Positions 1 through 6,465 are shown, counted from the first letter of the stretch. The stretch: 7,893 bases of DNA from JAUWBF01 sp043815125 (GCA_043815125.1 JBDRJH010000424.1:1-7893), one strand, 5' to 3'. Notes: generated by a model not told the origin, from the letters alone. Translations and numbers: made by a program.

Positions 1-40
1 GTTGATCACCCGCGCGGGGTTGCACGTGTGAACGTCGCAC

Positions 41-64
41 GGGCTTCGCGAGCGAAGCCCCTAC
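41..64 (-). repeat. REP-like palindrome with GTAG head
   Basis: Positions 41-49 (GGGCTTCGC) and 52-60 (GCGAAGCCC) form a perfect 9-bp stem around a 2-base centre. Read on the minus strand, the palindrome is directly preceded by GTAG (plus-strand CTAC at 61-64). A GTAG or GGAG head joined to a palindrome is the known layout of REP elements mobilised by RAYT transposases. No RAYT gene is in the window, so the assignment rests on structure alone. The element lies just upstream of the plus-strand gene and is followed by a second similar element at 86-111. Confidence 0.6.
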
Positions 65-82
65 ACCCGGAGGCGATCCTCG

Positions 83-1060
83 ATGGGGACGGGCAAGAAT
101 GCCCGCCCTCCTTCATCCTTGGCTCACCTCTTCACCCGGGCCATACGGTTCGGCGTGAGCTCCACCGCGACCACCTCCTCCGAGACCGTCCTCGCGTCCG
201 CCGACTGGCAGGCGCGGGCGGCCGCGCATGAGCGGCGCGTGCGCACGTGGACTGATCCGCAACAGGCACGCGCGGCCCGCGGGGAAAAACATCCGGTCTA
301 CGATTTTTTGTTCAGCTACTATGCGTTTCGTCCGGCGTGGTTGCGCCAGTGGCATCCGGGGCCGGGCGTGGTGCTTTGCGGCGAGGACGCGCGGGCGTTT
401 TTGCGCTGGCCGGAGTATCGCGAGACGACCGCGACCGACGGCGGGTTCGCGGTGGTGGCGGACGCGACGGCGTTTCCGGAAAAGCGTCGCGAGTTTTTGG
501 GTTGGCTCGACGGCCTGCTCGCGGCGATGACGACGCGGCCGGCGTTCTTCGGCTGCTTCGGGTTGCACGAGTGGGCGATGGTGTATCGACAAACCAACGA
601 CGAGGTGCGGCACAACGCGTGGCCGCTGCGTTTCCCGCCGGAGGAGCTGGCAAGGATCGTCGAGGCGCAACCGGTGTGCTGCACGCATTTCGACGCGTTC
701 CGGTTTTTCACCGCGCCGGCGCGGCCGCTCAACAAGCACCAGCCCACGCGCCAGTCGATGGCGGCGCTGGAGCAGCGCGGCTGCCTGCATGCGAACATGG
801 ATTTGTATAAGTGGGCGTTCAAACTGGCGCCGTTCACGCCGGGCGAGTTGCTGGCGGACTGCTTCGAGCTGGCGCGCGACATCCGCGAGATGGACATGCG
901 GGCGAGTCCCTACGATATCCGCGCGCTGGGCTTTGAACCGGTGAAGATCGAGACGCCCGAGGGCCGGGCCGAGTATGAGCGCCGTCAGCGCGAGTTCAGC
1001 GCGCGCGGCGAGCCGCTGCGGGCACGTTTGCGTGCGGTGGTGGCGGCGCTGCGGAGTTGA
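83..1060 (+). CDS. Conserved protein of the family often labelled 3-methyladenine DNA glycosylase; function unknown
   Basis: This frame encodes 325 residues if read from ATG 83. I recognise a conserved bacterial family by its blocks: HPVYDFLFSYY (residues 70-80), CFGLHEWAMVYR (158-169), THFDAFRFFT (201-210), CLHANMDLYKW (234-244) and DIREMDMRASPYDI (266-279). Many databases call this family 3-methyladenine DNA glycosylase. I see no helix-hairpin-helix or other established glycosylase signature, so the enzyme name should not be trusted. The conserved His, Cys, Asp and Glu residues could suit a metal or active site, but that is speculation. There is no signal peptide or membrane segment, so the protein is probably cytoplasmic. 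ATG 83 has a GGAGG ribosome site at 69-73 with 9-base spacing, and I used it for that reason. The first roughly 25 residues fall in a REP-like repeat and look unlike the family, so GTG 155 (301 residues) is a serious alternative. The gene converges on the histidinol-phosphatase gene. Confidence 0.8.
   Translation: MGTGKNARPPSSLAHLFTRAIRFGVSSTATTSSETVLASADWQARAAAHERRVRTWTDPQQARAARGEKHPVYDFLFSYYAFRPAWLRQWHPGPGVVLCGEDARAFLRWPEYRETTATDGGFAVVADATAFPEKRREFLGWLDGLLAAMTTRPAFFGCFGLHEWAMVYRQTNDEVRHNAWPLRFPPEELARIVEAQPVCCTHFDAFRFFTAPARPLNKHQPTRQSMAALEQRGCLHANMDLYKWAFKLAPFTPGELLADCFELARDIREMDMRASPYDIRALGFEPVKIETPEGRAEYERRQREFSARGEPLRARLRAVVAALRS
86..111 (-). repeat. Second REP-like palindrome with GGAG head
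   Basis: GGGCA (91-95) pairs with TGCCC (100-104) around an AGAA loop. The stem extends outward through C90-G105, one A-C mismatch, then G88-C107, G87-C108 and a G-T pair. On the minus strand it is headed by GGAG (plus-strand CTCC at 108-111). It has the same orientation as the element at 41-64 and is 21 bases away, so the two look like a REP doublet. REP elements are normally extragenic, yet this one overlaps the first codons of the open frame that begins at 83, which casts doubt on that start. Confidence 0.5.
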
Positions 1061-1062
1061 TT

Positions 1063-1083
1063 GCCACAAAGAGGCCCAAAAAA
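1063..1083 (+). repeat. Post-stop A-rich repeat, copy 1 (after the plus-strand gene)
   Basis: The repeat starts two bases after the TGA of the plus-strand gene. It is made of two degenerate 11-base units, GCCACAAAGAG and GCCCAAAAAAG (the second unit ends at 1084). The reverse complement of 1176-1196 matches it at 18 of 21 positions. Each copy therefore follows a stop codon in the direction of its own gene. Its role is unknown. It might mark transcript 3' ends or belong to a dispersed genomic repeat family. Confidence 0.5.
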
Positions 1084-1109
1084 GCCGGGTGCCATCGAGG
1101 CCGATAAAT

Positions 1110-1142
1110 CGTGCGATTCGATGCGCCTATAGGCGCGGCACG
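1110..1142. repeat. Palindrome in the convergent intergenic gap
   Basis: GCGCCTATAGGCGC at 1123-1136 is a perfect 14-bp palindrome. It is framed by CGTGC (1110-1114) and GCACG (1138-1142), which can also pair. The structure sits midway between the two convergent genes. No T-run follows it directly on either strand, so it is not a classic intrinsic terminator. It could be a recognition site or a structured 3' end shared by both transcripts. Confidence 0.35.
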
Positions 1143-1175
1143 GTCAACGCAGCAAACCCGGACGAACGTCTGTCA

Positions 1176-1196
1176 TTTTTTGTGCCTTTTCGTGGC
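1176..1196 (-). repeat. Post-stop A-rich repeat, copy 2 (after the histidinol-phosphatase gene)
   Basis: On the minus strand this reads GCCACGAAAAG followed by GCACAAAAAA, two degenerate units of about 11 bases. It begins 7 bases after the TGA of the histidinol-phosphatase gene. It is the inverted partner of 1063-1083, with 18 of 21 positions identical. The two arms could pair across about 92 bases, but the shared position after each stop suggests two independent copies rather than one hairpin. Confidence 0.5.
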
Positions 1197-1203
1197 CAAA
1201 AAG

Positions 1204-2034
1204 TCAGTGCGGGTCCGGATGCAGCGACGCGAGGGCGGCGGCGATGGACACGGTCTGGCGTTGGCGGTCGAGGAAGTAGCTGACGTCGGTGTAGCCGATG
1301 TCGGCGAGCGTGTTGAGGGCCTCGACGTAGCGGTCGCCGACACGGTCGGGGCGGTGGGCATCGGCGCCGATGACGACGGGGATGTCGCGGGCCTTCATCA
1401 GCGCGAGCATGTCGCGGGACGGATTCATCTCGGGCAGGCTTTTGAGCAGGCCGCTGGTGTTGAGCTCCATGGCGACGCCGGTGGCGGCGATGCGGTCGAG
1501 AGCGCGCTCGATGTCGGGGCGGATGCGCTCAAAGTCCCAGTCCCGCGGCGACTCGTTTTTAATGAGGTCGGGGTGCGCGAGGGTGTCGTAGAGGCCGGTC
1601 TCGGCGGACTGCGCGAGGTGTTCGAAGTAGAGTTGTTGGTAGGCGAAGGCGTCGCCGGTTTGGAAGCGCCGGCGGTAGTCCTGCATCTGGTAATGCACGG
1701 AACCGAGCACGTGGTTGAGCGGTTGGCGGGCGTGCAGTTCCGCCAGCCAGGGCTCGACGCCGGGGTAGTAGTCGCTCTCCAGGCCGAGGCGCACGTCGAC
1801 GCGGCCCTCGAAGCGGGCGCGGGTGGCGGCGATCATGGCGACATAAATCTCGAATTCCGCGGGGGCCATGCGCACGTCGGCGGCGAAGCCGCCGGGCAGC
1901 GGGCAGTGGCAGGTGAAGATGATGCCCTTGAGTCCGCGCATCCCGGCGCGCGCCGCATACTCGTCGGGCAGACCGACGGCGTGTTTGCAGAGGGGCGTGT
2001 GGCAGTGGGATTCGTAGAGCAAGGGCGCGGACAT
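1204..2034 (-). CDS. hisK: Histidinol-phosphatase, PHP family (HisK type)
   Basis: The 276-residue product matches monofunctional PHP-superfamily histidinol-phosphatases, which remove phosphate from L-histidinol phosphate in the second-to-last stage of histidine synthesis in the cytoplasm. The expected metal-binding residues appear in order: HCH (His10, His12) and His18, His43 in TCHC, Glu86 in GLESDYYPG, His114 in GSVHY, His154 in LAHPDL, and Asp225/His227 in GADAHRPD. The length is normal for the family. I chose the ATG at 2034 because the PHP motif follows it closely and a GGGTGG stretch lies 6 bases upstream. An in-frame ATG at 2052 would add six residues (MAGWCS). No other histidine gene is nearby. 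The gene follows flhA on the same strand but is separated by a strong hairpin and about 170 bases, so it is probably transcribed on its own. A related PHP phosphoesterase with another substrate cannot be ruled out. Confidence 0.85.
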   Translation of the reverse strand: MSAPLLYESHCHTPLCKHAVGLPDEYAARAGMRGLKGIIFTCHCPLPGGFAADVRMAPAEFEIYVAMIAATRARFEGRVDVRLGLESDYYPGVEPWLAELHARQPLNHVLGSVHYQMQDYRRRFQTGDAFAYQQLYFEHLAQSAETGLYDTLAHPDLIKNESPRDWDFERIRPDIERALDRIAATGVAMELNTSGLLKSLPEMNPSRDMLALMKARDIPVVIGADAHRPDRVGDRYVEALNTLADIGYTDVSYFLDRQRQTVSIAAALASLHPDPH

Positions 2035-2070
2035 GGAGCACCACCCTGCCACCCATCGCCCCCCGCCGAA

Positions 2071-2076
2071 AGTGTA
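2071..2076 (-). promoter_or_regulatory. Candidate -10 element for the histidinol-phosphatase gene
   Basis: The minus strand reads TACACT here, preceded by a run of five T, in an otherwise very GC-rich gap. Its TAnnnT pattern fits a sigma-70-type -10 box. Transcription would start near 2064 and leave a leader of about 30 bases before ATG 2034. I find no convincing -35 box at the usual distance, so this is a weak call. Confidence 0.2.
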
Positions 2077-2147
2077 AAAACGACCGCCGGTAGCGGCTTG
2101 GCCAGTCGTCTCCCGTCGCGTGCCAGAGCGGTTTAATCAAGGGCATG

Positions 2148-2202
2148 GCCGCGAGCGCCAGCGCGCGATTGATACACTCGCTGGCGCTCGCGGCTAAGCT
2201 AC
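2148..2202 (-). repeat. Strong hairpin with GTAG head after flhA; REP-like or transcript end
   Basis: GCCGCGAGCGCCAGCG (2148-2163) and its exact reverse complement (2179-2194) form a perfect 16-bp stem with a 15-base loop. The structure begins 13 bases after the flhA stop codon on the minus strand. GTAG (plus-strand CTAC, 2199-2202) lies four bases before the stem on the minus strand, as in REP elements. No U-run follows, so it is not a standard intrinsic terminator. It could still protect the 3' end of the flagellar mRNA or reduce read-through into the next gene. Confidence 0.6.
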
Positions 2203-2207
2203 AGAAA

Positions 2208-4373
2208 TCAGCGTGCGAGGGCGGCGGCGACCTCGGCGCGGGGGGCGGGCATGGTGGGCGGCGCGGCGACCGGGAGGGCGATGATGCCGGCGTTCTCGAT
2301 CTCGGTGGTGTTGGGCAGTTCCTGGTAAGAGAGCACGGCGAGGCGGGGGAAGGAGGGTTCGAGGAAGCGCTTGAGCGGGAGGCGGATCTCGGTGCCGGTG
2401 ACGAGCACGGGGTTGAGGCCGGCTTGGGAGAACTCGGCGGCGAGGCGGTTGAGTTCCTGCAGGAGGTGGCGGCCGCTGACGGGGTCGAGGGCGAGGCCGA
2501 CCTCGCCGGGCGAGCGGTGGACCTTGGTGGCGAGGAGTTGCTCGAAACGCGGGTCGAGCGTGGCGGCCCGGAGCACGCCGGGACGGGTCTCGAGCTCGGG
2601 CACAAAGTAGAGGCCGAGGCGGCGGCGCACGAGTTCGCCGAGGTCGTCGGGGTTCTTGGTGAGCGCGGCGAAGTCGCCGATGCACTCGAGGATGAGCGGG
2701 AGGTTGATGACGGAGACGCCTTCGCGCAGGAGGTTTTGCAGGACGCGTTGGATGATGCCGATGTTGACGAGGTCGGGCAGGAGTTCGCTGACAAGCGCGG
2801 GGTTTTTCTCCTTGAGGTGGTCGACCATGTTCTGGACCTCCTGGCGGCCGAGGAGGAGGTGAACGACACCCTTGAGCGACTCGGAGAGGTGGGTGATCAT
2901 GACGGAGGCGGGGTCGACGACGGTGTAGCCGTTGAGCTCGGCGGTCTTGCGTTCGCCGTCTTCGATCCAGACGGCGTCGAGGTTGAAGACGGGCTCGCGG
3001 GCGGGCACGCCGCGCAGCTGGACCTTGCTGCCGGTGACGTTCATGGCCATGAAGCGGCCGGGCAGGACCTGGCCGCGGCCGACGGGTTTGCCGCGCAGGA
3101 GGAAGCGATATTCGTTGGACTCTAGTTCGAGGTTGTCGCGCACGGAGACGGGCGGCACGAGCACGCCCTGGGCGCGGGCGATGCTCTTGCGCACGCCGGT
3201 GACGCGGGAGAGCAGGTCGCCGCCCTGGCGGGCGTCGGCGAGCGGGAGCAGGCCGTAGCCGATCTCGATGGCGAAGACGTCGAGGTCGATGAGCTTGCGG
3301 AAGTCCTCGGTGGCTCCGCCGCGGGCTCCGGCGGCGGCGTCGGGCGCGGCGCCGGGCTTGCCGGCGGCGGGGTCGGCGGCGGACTTGCCCCGGGCGGGGT
3401 TCGCTTCGTCGGCGGCGTCCTCGGGCCGGGGCATGAGGCGGGCGACGTAGTAGAGGGCGCCGCCGAGCGCGGCGAAGGGCAGCAGGGGCATGCCGGGCAT
3501 GAGGCCGAACACGCCGAGCATGCCGGCGGCGGTCTTGAGCGCGCGGGGGTAGCGCAGGAGCTGGCCGCCGATCTGCTCGCCGAGGTCGCCGGTGCCGGAG
3601 GCGCGGGTGACGAGCAGCGCGGCGCCCACGGAGATGATAAGCGCGGGGATCTGCGAGACGAGGCCGTCGCCGATGGAGAGCAGGGTGAACTTGGCGGCGG
3701 ATTCGCCAAGCGACATGCCCATCTGGAGCGCGCCGATGGCGAAGCCGCCGACGATGTTGACCACGGTGATGAGGATGCCGGCGATGGCGTCGCCGCGGAC
3801 GAACTTGGACGCGCCGTCCATGGAGCCGTAGAAGTCGGCCTCCTTTTGGATCTTGAGGCGGCGGGTGGTGGCGGTCTGTTCGTCGATGATGCCGGCGTTG
3901 AGTTCGGCGTCGATGGCCATCTGCTTGCCGGGCATGGCGTCGAGGGTGAAGCGGGCGCTGACCTCGGCGATGCGGCCGGCGCCCTTGGTGATGACGACGA
4001 AGTTGATGACGATGAGGATGAGGAACACCACGAAGCCGACGACGTAGTTGCCCTGGATGACGAAGCGGCCGAACGAATCGATGATGTTGCCGGCGTGGCC
4101 CTCGGTGAGGATGAGGCGGGTGGAGCAGATGTTGAGCGCGAGCCGGTAGAGCGTGAGCCCGAGCAGCAGCGTGGGGAAGCCGGAGAACTCGGCGGGGTCC
4201 TTCACGTAGACGACGACCAGCAGCACGAGCAGGGAGAGGCCGATCTGCAGGGCGAGCATCATGTCGAGCATGATGGCGGGCACCGGCACGATGAGCATGA
4301 GCACGACGGCGAAGAGCGCGCCGGTGAAGATCAGATCGGCGCGCTTGAGCAGTATGGAAGGGGCGGCGGTCAT
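2208..4373 (-). CDS. flhA: Flagellar export gate protein FlhA
   Basis: FlhA is the largest gate protein of the flagellar type III export apparatus. It forms a ring in the inner membrane that helps drive export and docks chaperone-substrate complexes on its cytoplasmic domain. The 721-residue product is slightly longer than the usual 690 or so. Residues 1-315 are hydrophobic, with membrane stretches near 14-31, 36-57, 106-129, 196-219, 236-255 and 282-312. The FHIPEP-family signature lies near 130-165 (KGAGRIAEVSARFTLDAMPG, then KQMAIDAELNAG). Residues about 315-356 are an Ala/Gly/Pro/Asp-rich linker, followed by the soluble domain with blocks such as GYTVVDPASVMITHLSE and PELLPDLV-like SELLPDLVNIGIIQRVLQNLL. 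The start is the only sensible ATG and gives the normal N-terminus, but its upstream bases are pyrimidine-rich with no Shine-Dalgarno site. It lies 56 bases after flhB and ends the operon. Confidence 0.97.
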   Translation of the reverse strand: MTAAPSILLKRADLIFTGALFAVVLMLIVPVPAIMLDMMLALQIGLSLLVLLVVVYVKDPAEFSGFPTLLLGLTLYRLALNICSTRLILTEGHAGNIIDSFGRFVIQGNYVVGFVVFLILIVINFVVITKGAGRIAEVSARFTLDAMPGKQMAIDAELNAGIIDEQTATTRRLKIQKEADFYGSMDGASKFVRGDAIAGILITVVNIVGGFAIGALQMGMSLGESAAKFTLLSIGDGLVSQIPALIISVGAALLVTRASGTGDLGEQIGGQLLRYPRALKTAAGMLGVFGLMPGMPLLPFAALGGALYYVARLMPRPEDAADEANPARGKSAADPAAGKPGAAPDAAAGARGGATEDFRKLIDLDVFAIEIGYGLLPLADARQGGDLLSRVTGVRKSIARAQGVLVPPVSVRDNLELESNEYRFLLRGKPVGRGQVLPGRFMAMNVTGSKVQLRGVPAREPVFNLDAVWIEDGERKTAELNGYTVVDPASVMITHLSESLKGVVHLLLGRQEVQNMVDHLKEKNPALVSELLPDLVNIGIIQRVLQNLLREGVSVINLPLILECIGDFAALTKNPDDLGELVRRRLGLYFVPELETRPGVLRAATLDPRFEQLLATKVHRSPGEVGLALDPVSGRHLLQELNRLAAEFSQAGLNPVLVTGTEIRLPLKRFLEPSFPRLAVLSYQELPNTTEIENAGIIALPVAAPPTMPAPRAEVAAALAR

Positions 4374-4429
4374 GTGGGAAGGGGCGGGCCGGTGGCGGCG
4401 GGGTTATTGTCGTGATTAACAGGATACGA

Positions 4430-5551
4430 TCAGCCCGCCCGGCGGGCGGTGGCCTCGGCAACGGCGCGGCGCATCTTGAGTTCGTGGAAGTAGAGGCGGT
4501 GGGTGCGGTAGACCAGGGCGAGGATGCCGGCGACGGCCTGGTAGAGGTCGGCGGGGATGGCGTCGCCGACCTTGCCAAGCGCGTAGAGCATGCGGGCGAC
4601 GGGCACGTTCTCGACGGTGGGGACCTGGTGCTGCGCGCCGAGGGCCTTGATGCGGCGGGCGAACTGGTTCTCGCCCTTGGCCAGCAGCACGGGGGCCTGG
4701 TCGCGACCGCGCTCATATTTGAGGGCGACGGCGTAGTGGGTGGGGTTGGTGACGATGACGTCGGCGGTGGGCACGGCGGCGAGCATCTGCTTTTGCATGA
4801 GGCGGCGGGCCATGCGGCGCATGGCGGCCTTGGCCTGCACGTCGCCCTCGGCCTGCTTGTGTTCATCCTTGATCTCCTGGCGGCTCATCATGAGGTCGCG
4901 CTGCGTCTTGAACTTTTCGTAGGAGTAGCTGACGGCCGCCACGATGCCGAGGCCGAGGATGACCTTGGAAAGAAAGGCCATGGTGGCACGCCGGATGAAG
5001 TCGCCGAGGTAGCCGGCCTCGACCGGGCTGATGAAGATAGGATCGTTGACGAGCGTGCGCGTGCCGATCCACAGCACGAGGGCGATGGTGACGAGCTTGA
5101 GCACGTCGATGCCGGAGCGGACCAGCGCGCCCTTGTCGAAGACGCGTTTGAAGCCGGCCACCACGTCGAGCCGCTCGGGCTTGAAGCCGACGGCCTTCGG
5201 CGACATGCGAAAGCCGCTCTGGAACCCGCCCATGAGCACCGCCGCGATCACCACCGCGACGATGACCGGCAGCAACACCCCCGCGCAGACCTTGGCCGCC
5301 TCGGTGATTTGCACCGGCACCACGTCGGCCCGCAGGGGGCGGCCCGCCAGGTCGCTCCAGATGCCACCCGCCAGCGAGGTGATGTCGCGCGTGGCCGAGG
5401 ACAGGAAAAAGCCGAACACCCCGAAGCCTGCCGCCAACCCCGCGACCACCTGCAGCTCCTGCGACTTGGCGAAGCGACCCTCGTCGAAGGCGTCGTTGAG
5501 CTTCTTGTCGGTCGGCAGCTCGGTTTTTGAGTCTTTGTCGGTGTCGGCCAT
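4430..5551 (-). CDS. flhB: Flagellar export switch protein FlhB
   Basis: FlhB sits in the inner membrane beside the FliPQR gate. By cutting itself it switches export from rod and hook proteins to filament proteins. The 373-residue product has a hydrophilic N-terminus (1-32), four membrane segments near 35-52, 88-107, 147-165 and 190-210, then a charged cytoplasmic domain. The autocleavage motif NPTH is intact at residues 269-272, followed by YAVALKYE, so cleavage between Asn269 and Pro270 is expected. The length is normal for the family. The start at 5551 gives the typical N-terminus (MADTDKDSKTELPT), but only a distant AAGG lies upstream. Strand composition changes inside the gene: the part encoding the N-terminal third sits in C-rich plus-strand sequence, the rest in G-rich. 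A 149-base gap separates it from fliR, so it may have its own promoter. Confidence 0.97.
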   Translation of the reverse strand: MADTDKDSKTELPTDKKLNDAFDEGRFAKSQELQVVAGLAAGFGVFGFFLSSATRDITSLAGGIWSDLAGRPLRADVVPVQITEAAKVCAGVLLPVIVAVVIAAVLMGGFQSGFRMSPKAVGFKPERLDVVAGFKRVFDKGALVRSGIDVLKLVTIALVLWIGTRTLVNDPIFISPVEAGYLGDFIRRATMAFLSKVILGLGIVAAVSYSYEKFKTQRDLMMSRQEIKDEHKQAEGDVQAKAAMRRMARRLMQKQMLAAVPTADVIVTNPTHYAVALKYERGRDQAPVLLAKGENQFARRIKALGAQHQVPTVENVPVARMLYALGKVGDAIPADLYQAVAGILALVYRTHRLYFHELKMRRAVAEATARRAG

Positions 5552-5700
5552 GAGTGGGGCCGGACCTTAACGCAGGAGCGATGCCAGCAGTGTCAAACCT
5601 TTCACAAGAACCTGGTTGTAAACGCTTAAAACTTATTCAAACCCCGCCCCAGACTCCCCCGGCGCCGGCCGCGCCGGCCGGTCGGAAAAATCTGCCGCCC
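5552..5700. other. 149-bp gap between fliR and flhB with an AT-rich patch
   Basis: This is the longest gap in the operon. Positions about 5595-5640 are AT-rich, unlike the surroundings. The minus strand there reads TTTTAAGCGTTTACA and then TTGACA. TTGACA (plus TGTCAA, 5591-5596) would suit a -35 box, but no matching -10 box lies 16-19 bases on. The part next to fliR is GC-rich with nested CCGGCGC/GCGCCGG palindromes (5659-5677). A promoter for flhB and flhA is plausible but not shown. Confidence 0.35.
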
Positions 5701-6462
5701 TCACGCCCCCGCCGCCGGCAGCAACTCGAGCAGGCGCACCGGCAGTGCCTGGAACTCCGGCCACAGGTAGCGCGCCAGCAACCCCGCCGACCCCGCCAGC
5801 AAGCCGAAGCCCGTCAACGAACGCAGCGAGTAGCTCAGGATAAACACCTGCATGCGCGGCACCGCCCGGCCCAACACCGCAAAGGCCAGCGTCACCAAAA
5901 AGTTCAGCGCGATGAACGGCGCGGCGATGCGCACGCCCAGCTCGATCACCCGCGCCGAGCCCCGCACCACGCTCTCCGCCGCGCCGGGACCGAAGGCCGG
6001 CGCGCCCGCCGCCGCGAAGTCGAAGCTCCGCGCGAACGCCGCCAGCGCACCGAGGTGCGCGCCCGCCGTGAAAAACATCACTCCCGCGAACGTCACCAGC
6101 AGCGTCGCCACCGGCTCCTGGCCGGGCTGCGGCGCGTCCACGCCCGGGATCGCGTTCAGGCCGATCTCGTTGGAGATCACCCGGCCCGCCATCTCCACCG
6201 CGGCGAACAGCAGCCGGCCCACCCAGCCCATCAACAGCCCCAGCACCACCTCGCCCGCGGCCATCAACACCAGATCGCCCCACCAGCGCGGCCACGCCTC
6301 CGCCAGCGGCACCAGCGTGTAGAGCAACGTCGCCAGGCACACCGCCAGCGCCGCGCGCAAGGTCGGCGGCAACGGCCGCCCCGCCAACGCCGGAAACAGC
6401 AGGATCAGCCCCAGCGCCCGCATGAACACCATCAACCAGCCAAAAAGCAGCTCCACCGGCAT
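5701..6462 (-). CDS. fliR: Flagellar export gate protein FliR
   Basis: FliR is the single-copy member of the FliP5-FliQ4-FliR1 gate complex, through which flagellar subunits cross the inner membrane. The 253-residue product has the usual length and is very hydrophobic, with about six membrane stretches. Recognisable family blocks are the N-terminal LMVFMRALGLILLFPALAG (10-28), EVVLGLLMGWVGRLLFAAVEMAG (71-93) with ISNEIGLN after it, and PFIALNFLVTLAFAVLGRAVPRMQVFIL in the C-terminal half. The ATG at 6462 lies 3 bases after the fliQ stop and has a GGGGGGA ribosome site 8 bases upstream, one of the clearer ribosome sites in the operon. It is separate from flhB here, although the two are fused in some bacteria. 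Confidence 0.95.
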   Translation of the reverse strand: MPVELLFGWLMVFMRALGLILLFPALAGRPLPPTLRAALAVCLATLLYTLVPLAEAWPRWWGDLVLMAAGEVVLGLLMGWVGRLLFAAVEMAGRVISNEIGLNAIPGVDAPQPGQEPVATLLVTFAGVMFFTAGAHLGALAAFARSFDFAAAGAPAFGPGAAESVVRGSARVIELGVRIAAPFIALNFLVTLAFAVLGRAVPRMQVFILSYSLRSLTGFGLLAGSAGLLARYLWPEFQALPVRLLELLPAAGA

Positions 6463-6465
6463 GGC

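Noticed and set aside
113..1069. Long minus-strand open frame opposite the plus-strand gene
   Set aside because: It is an Arg-rich shadow frame. The plus-strand frame carries recognisable conserved family blocks.
1111..2136. Plus-strand open frame opposite the histidinol-phosphatase gene
   Set aside because: It is a Val/Gly/Glu/Ala-rich shadow, while the opposite strand has all the PHP metal-binding motifs.
3320..3430. GC-rich repetitive-looking stretch within flhA
   Set aside because: It encodes the Ala/Gly/Pro-rich linker between the membrane and cytoplasmic domains of FlhA, which is variable in the family. The frame is intact.
2194..4866. An 890-codon open frame on the minus strand overlapping flhA and flhB in another frame
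   Set aside because: The product is mostly Arg, Pro and Ala repeats with no domain. flhA and flhB fully explain the region.
5600..5645. Possible dif (XerCD) site near the skew switch
   Set aside because: Only a short CGCTTAA resembles one dif arm. The central region and the other arm do not match, so no dif is claimed.
5659..5690. GC-rich hairpin with an adjacent run of five A/T, considered as a terminator for fliR
   Set aside because: On the minus strand the T-run comes before the hairpin, not after it, so the order is wrong for intrinsic termination of fliR.
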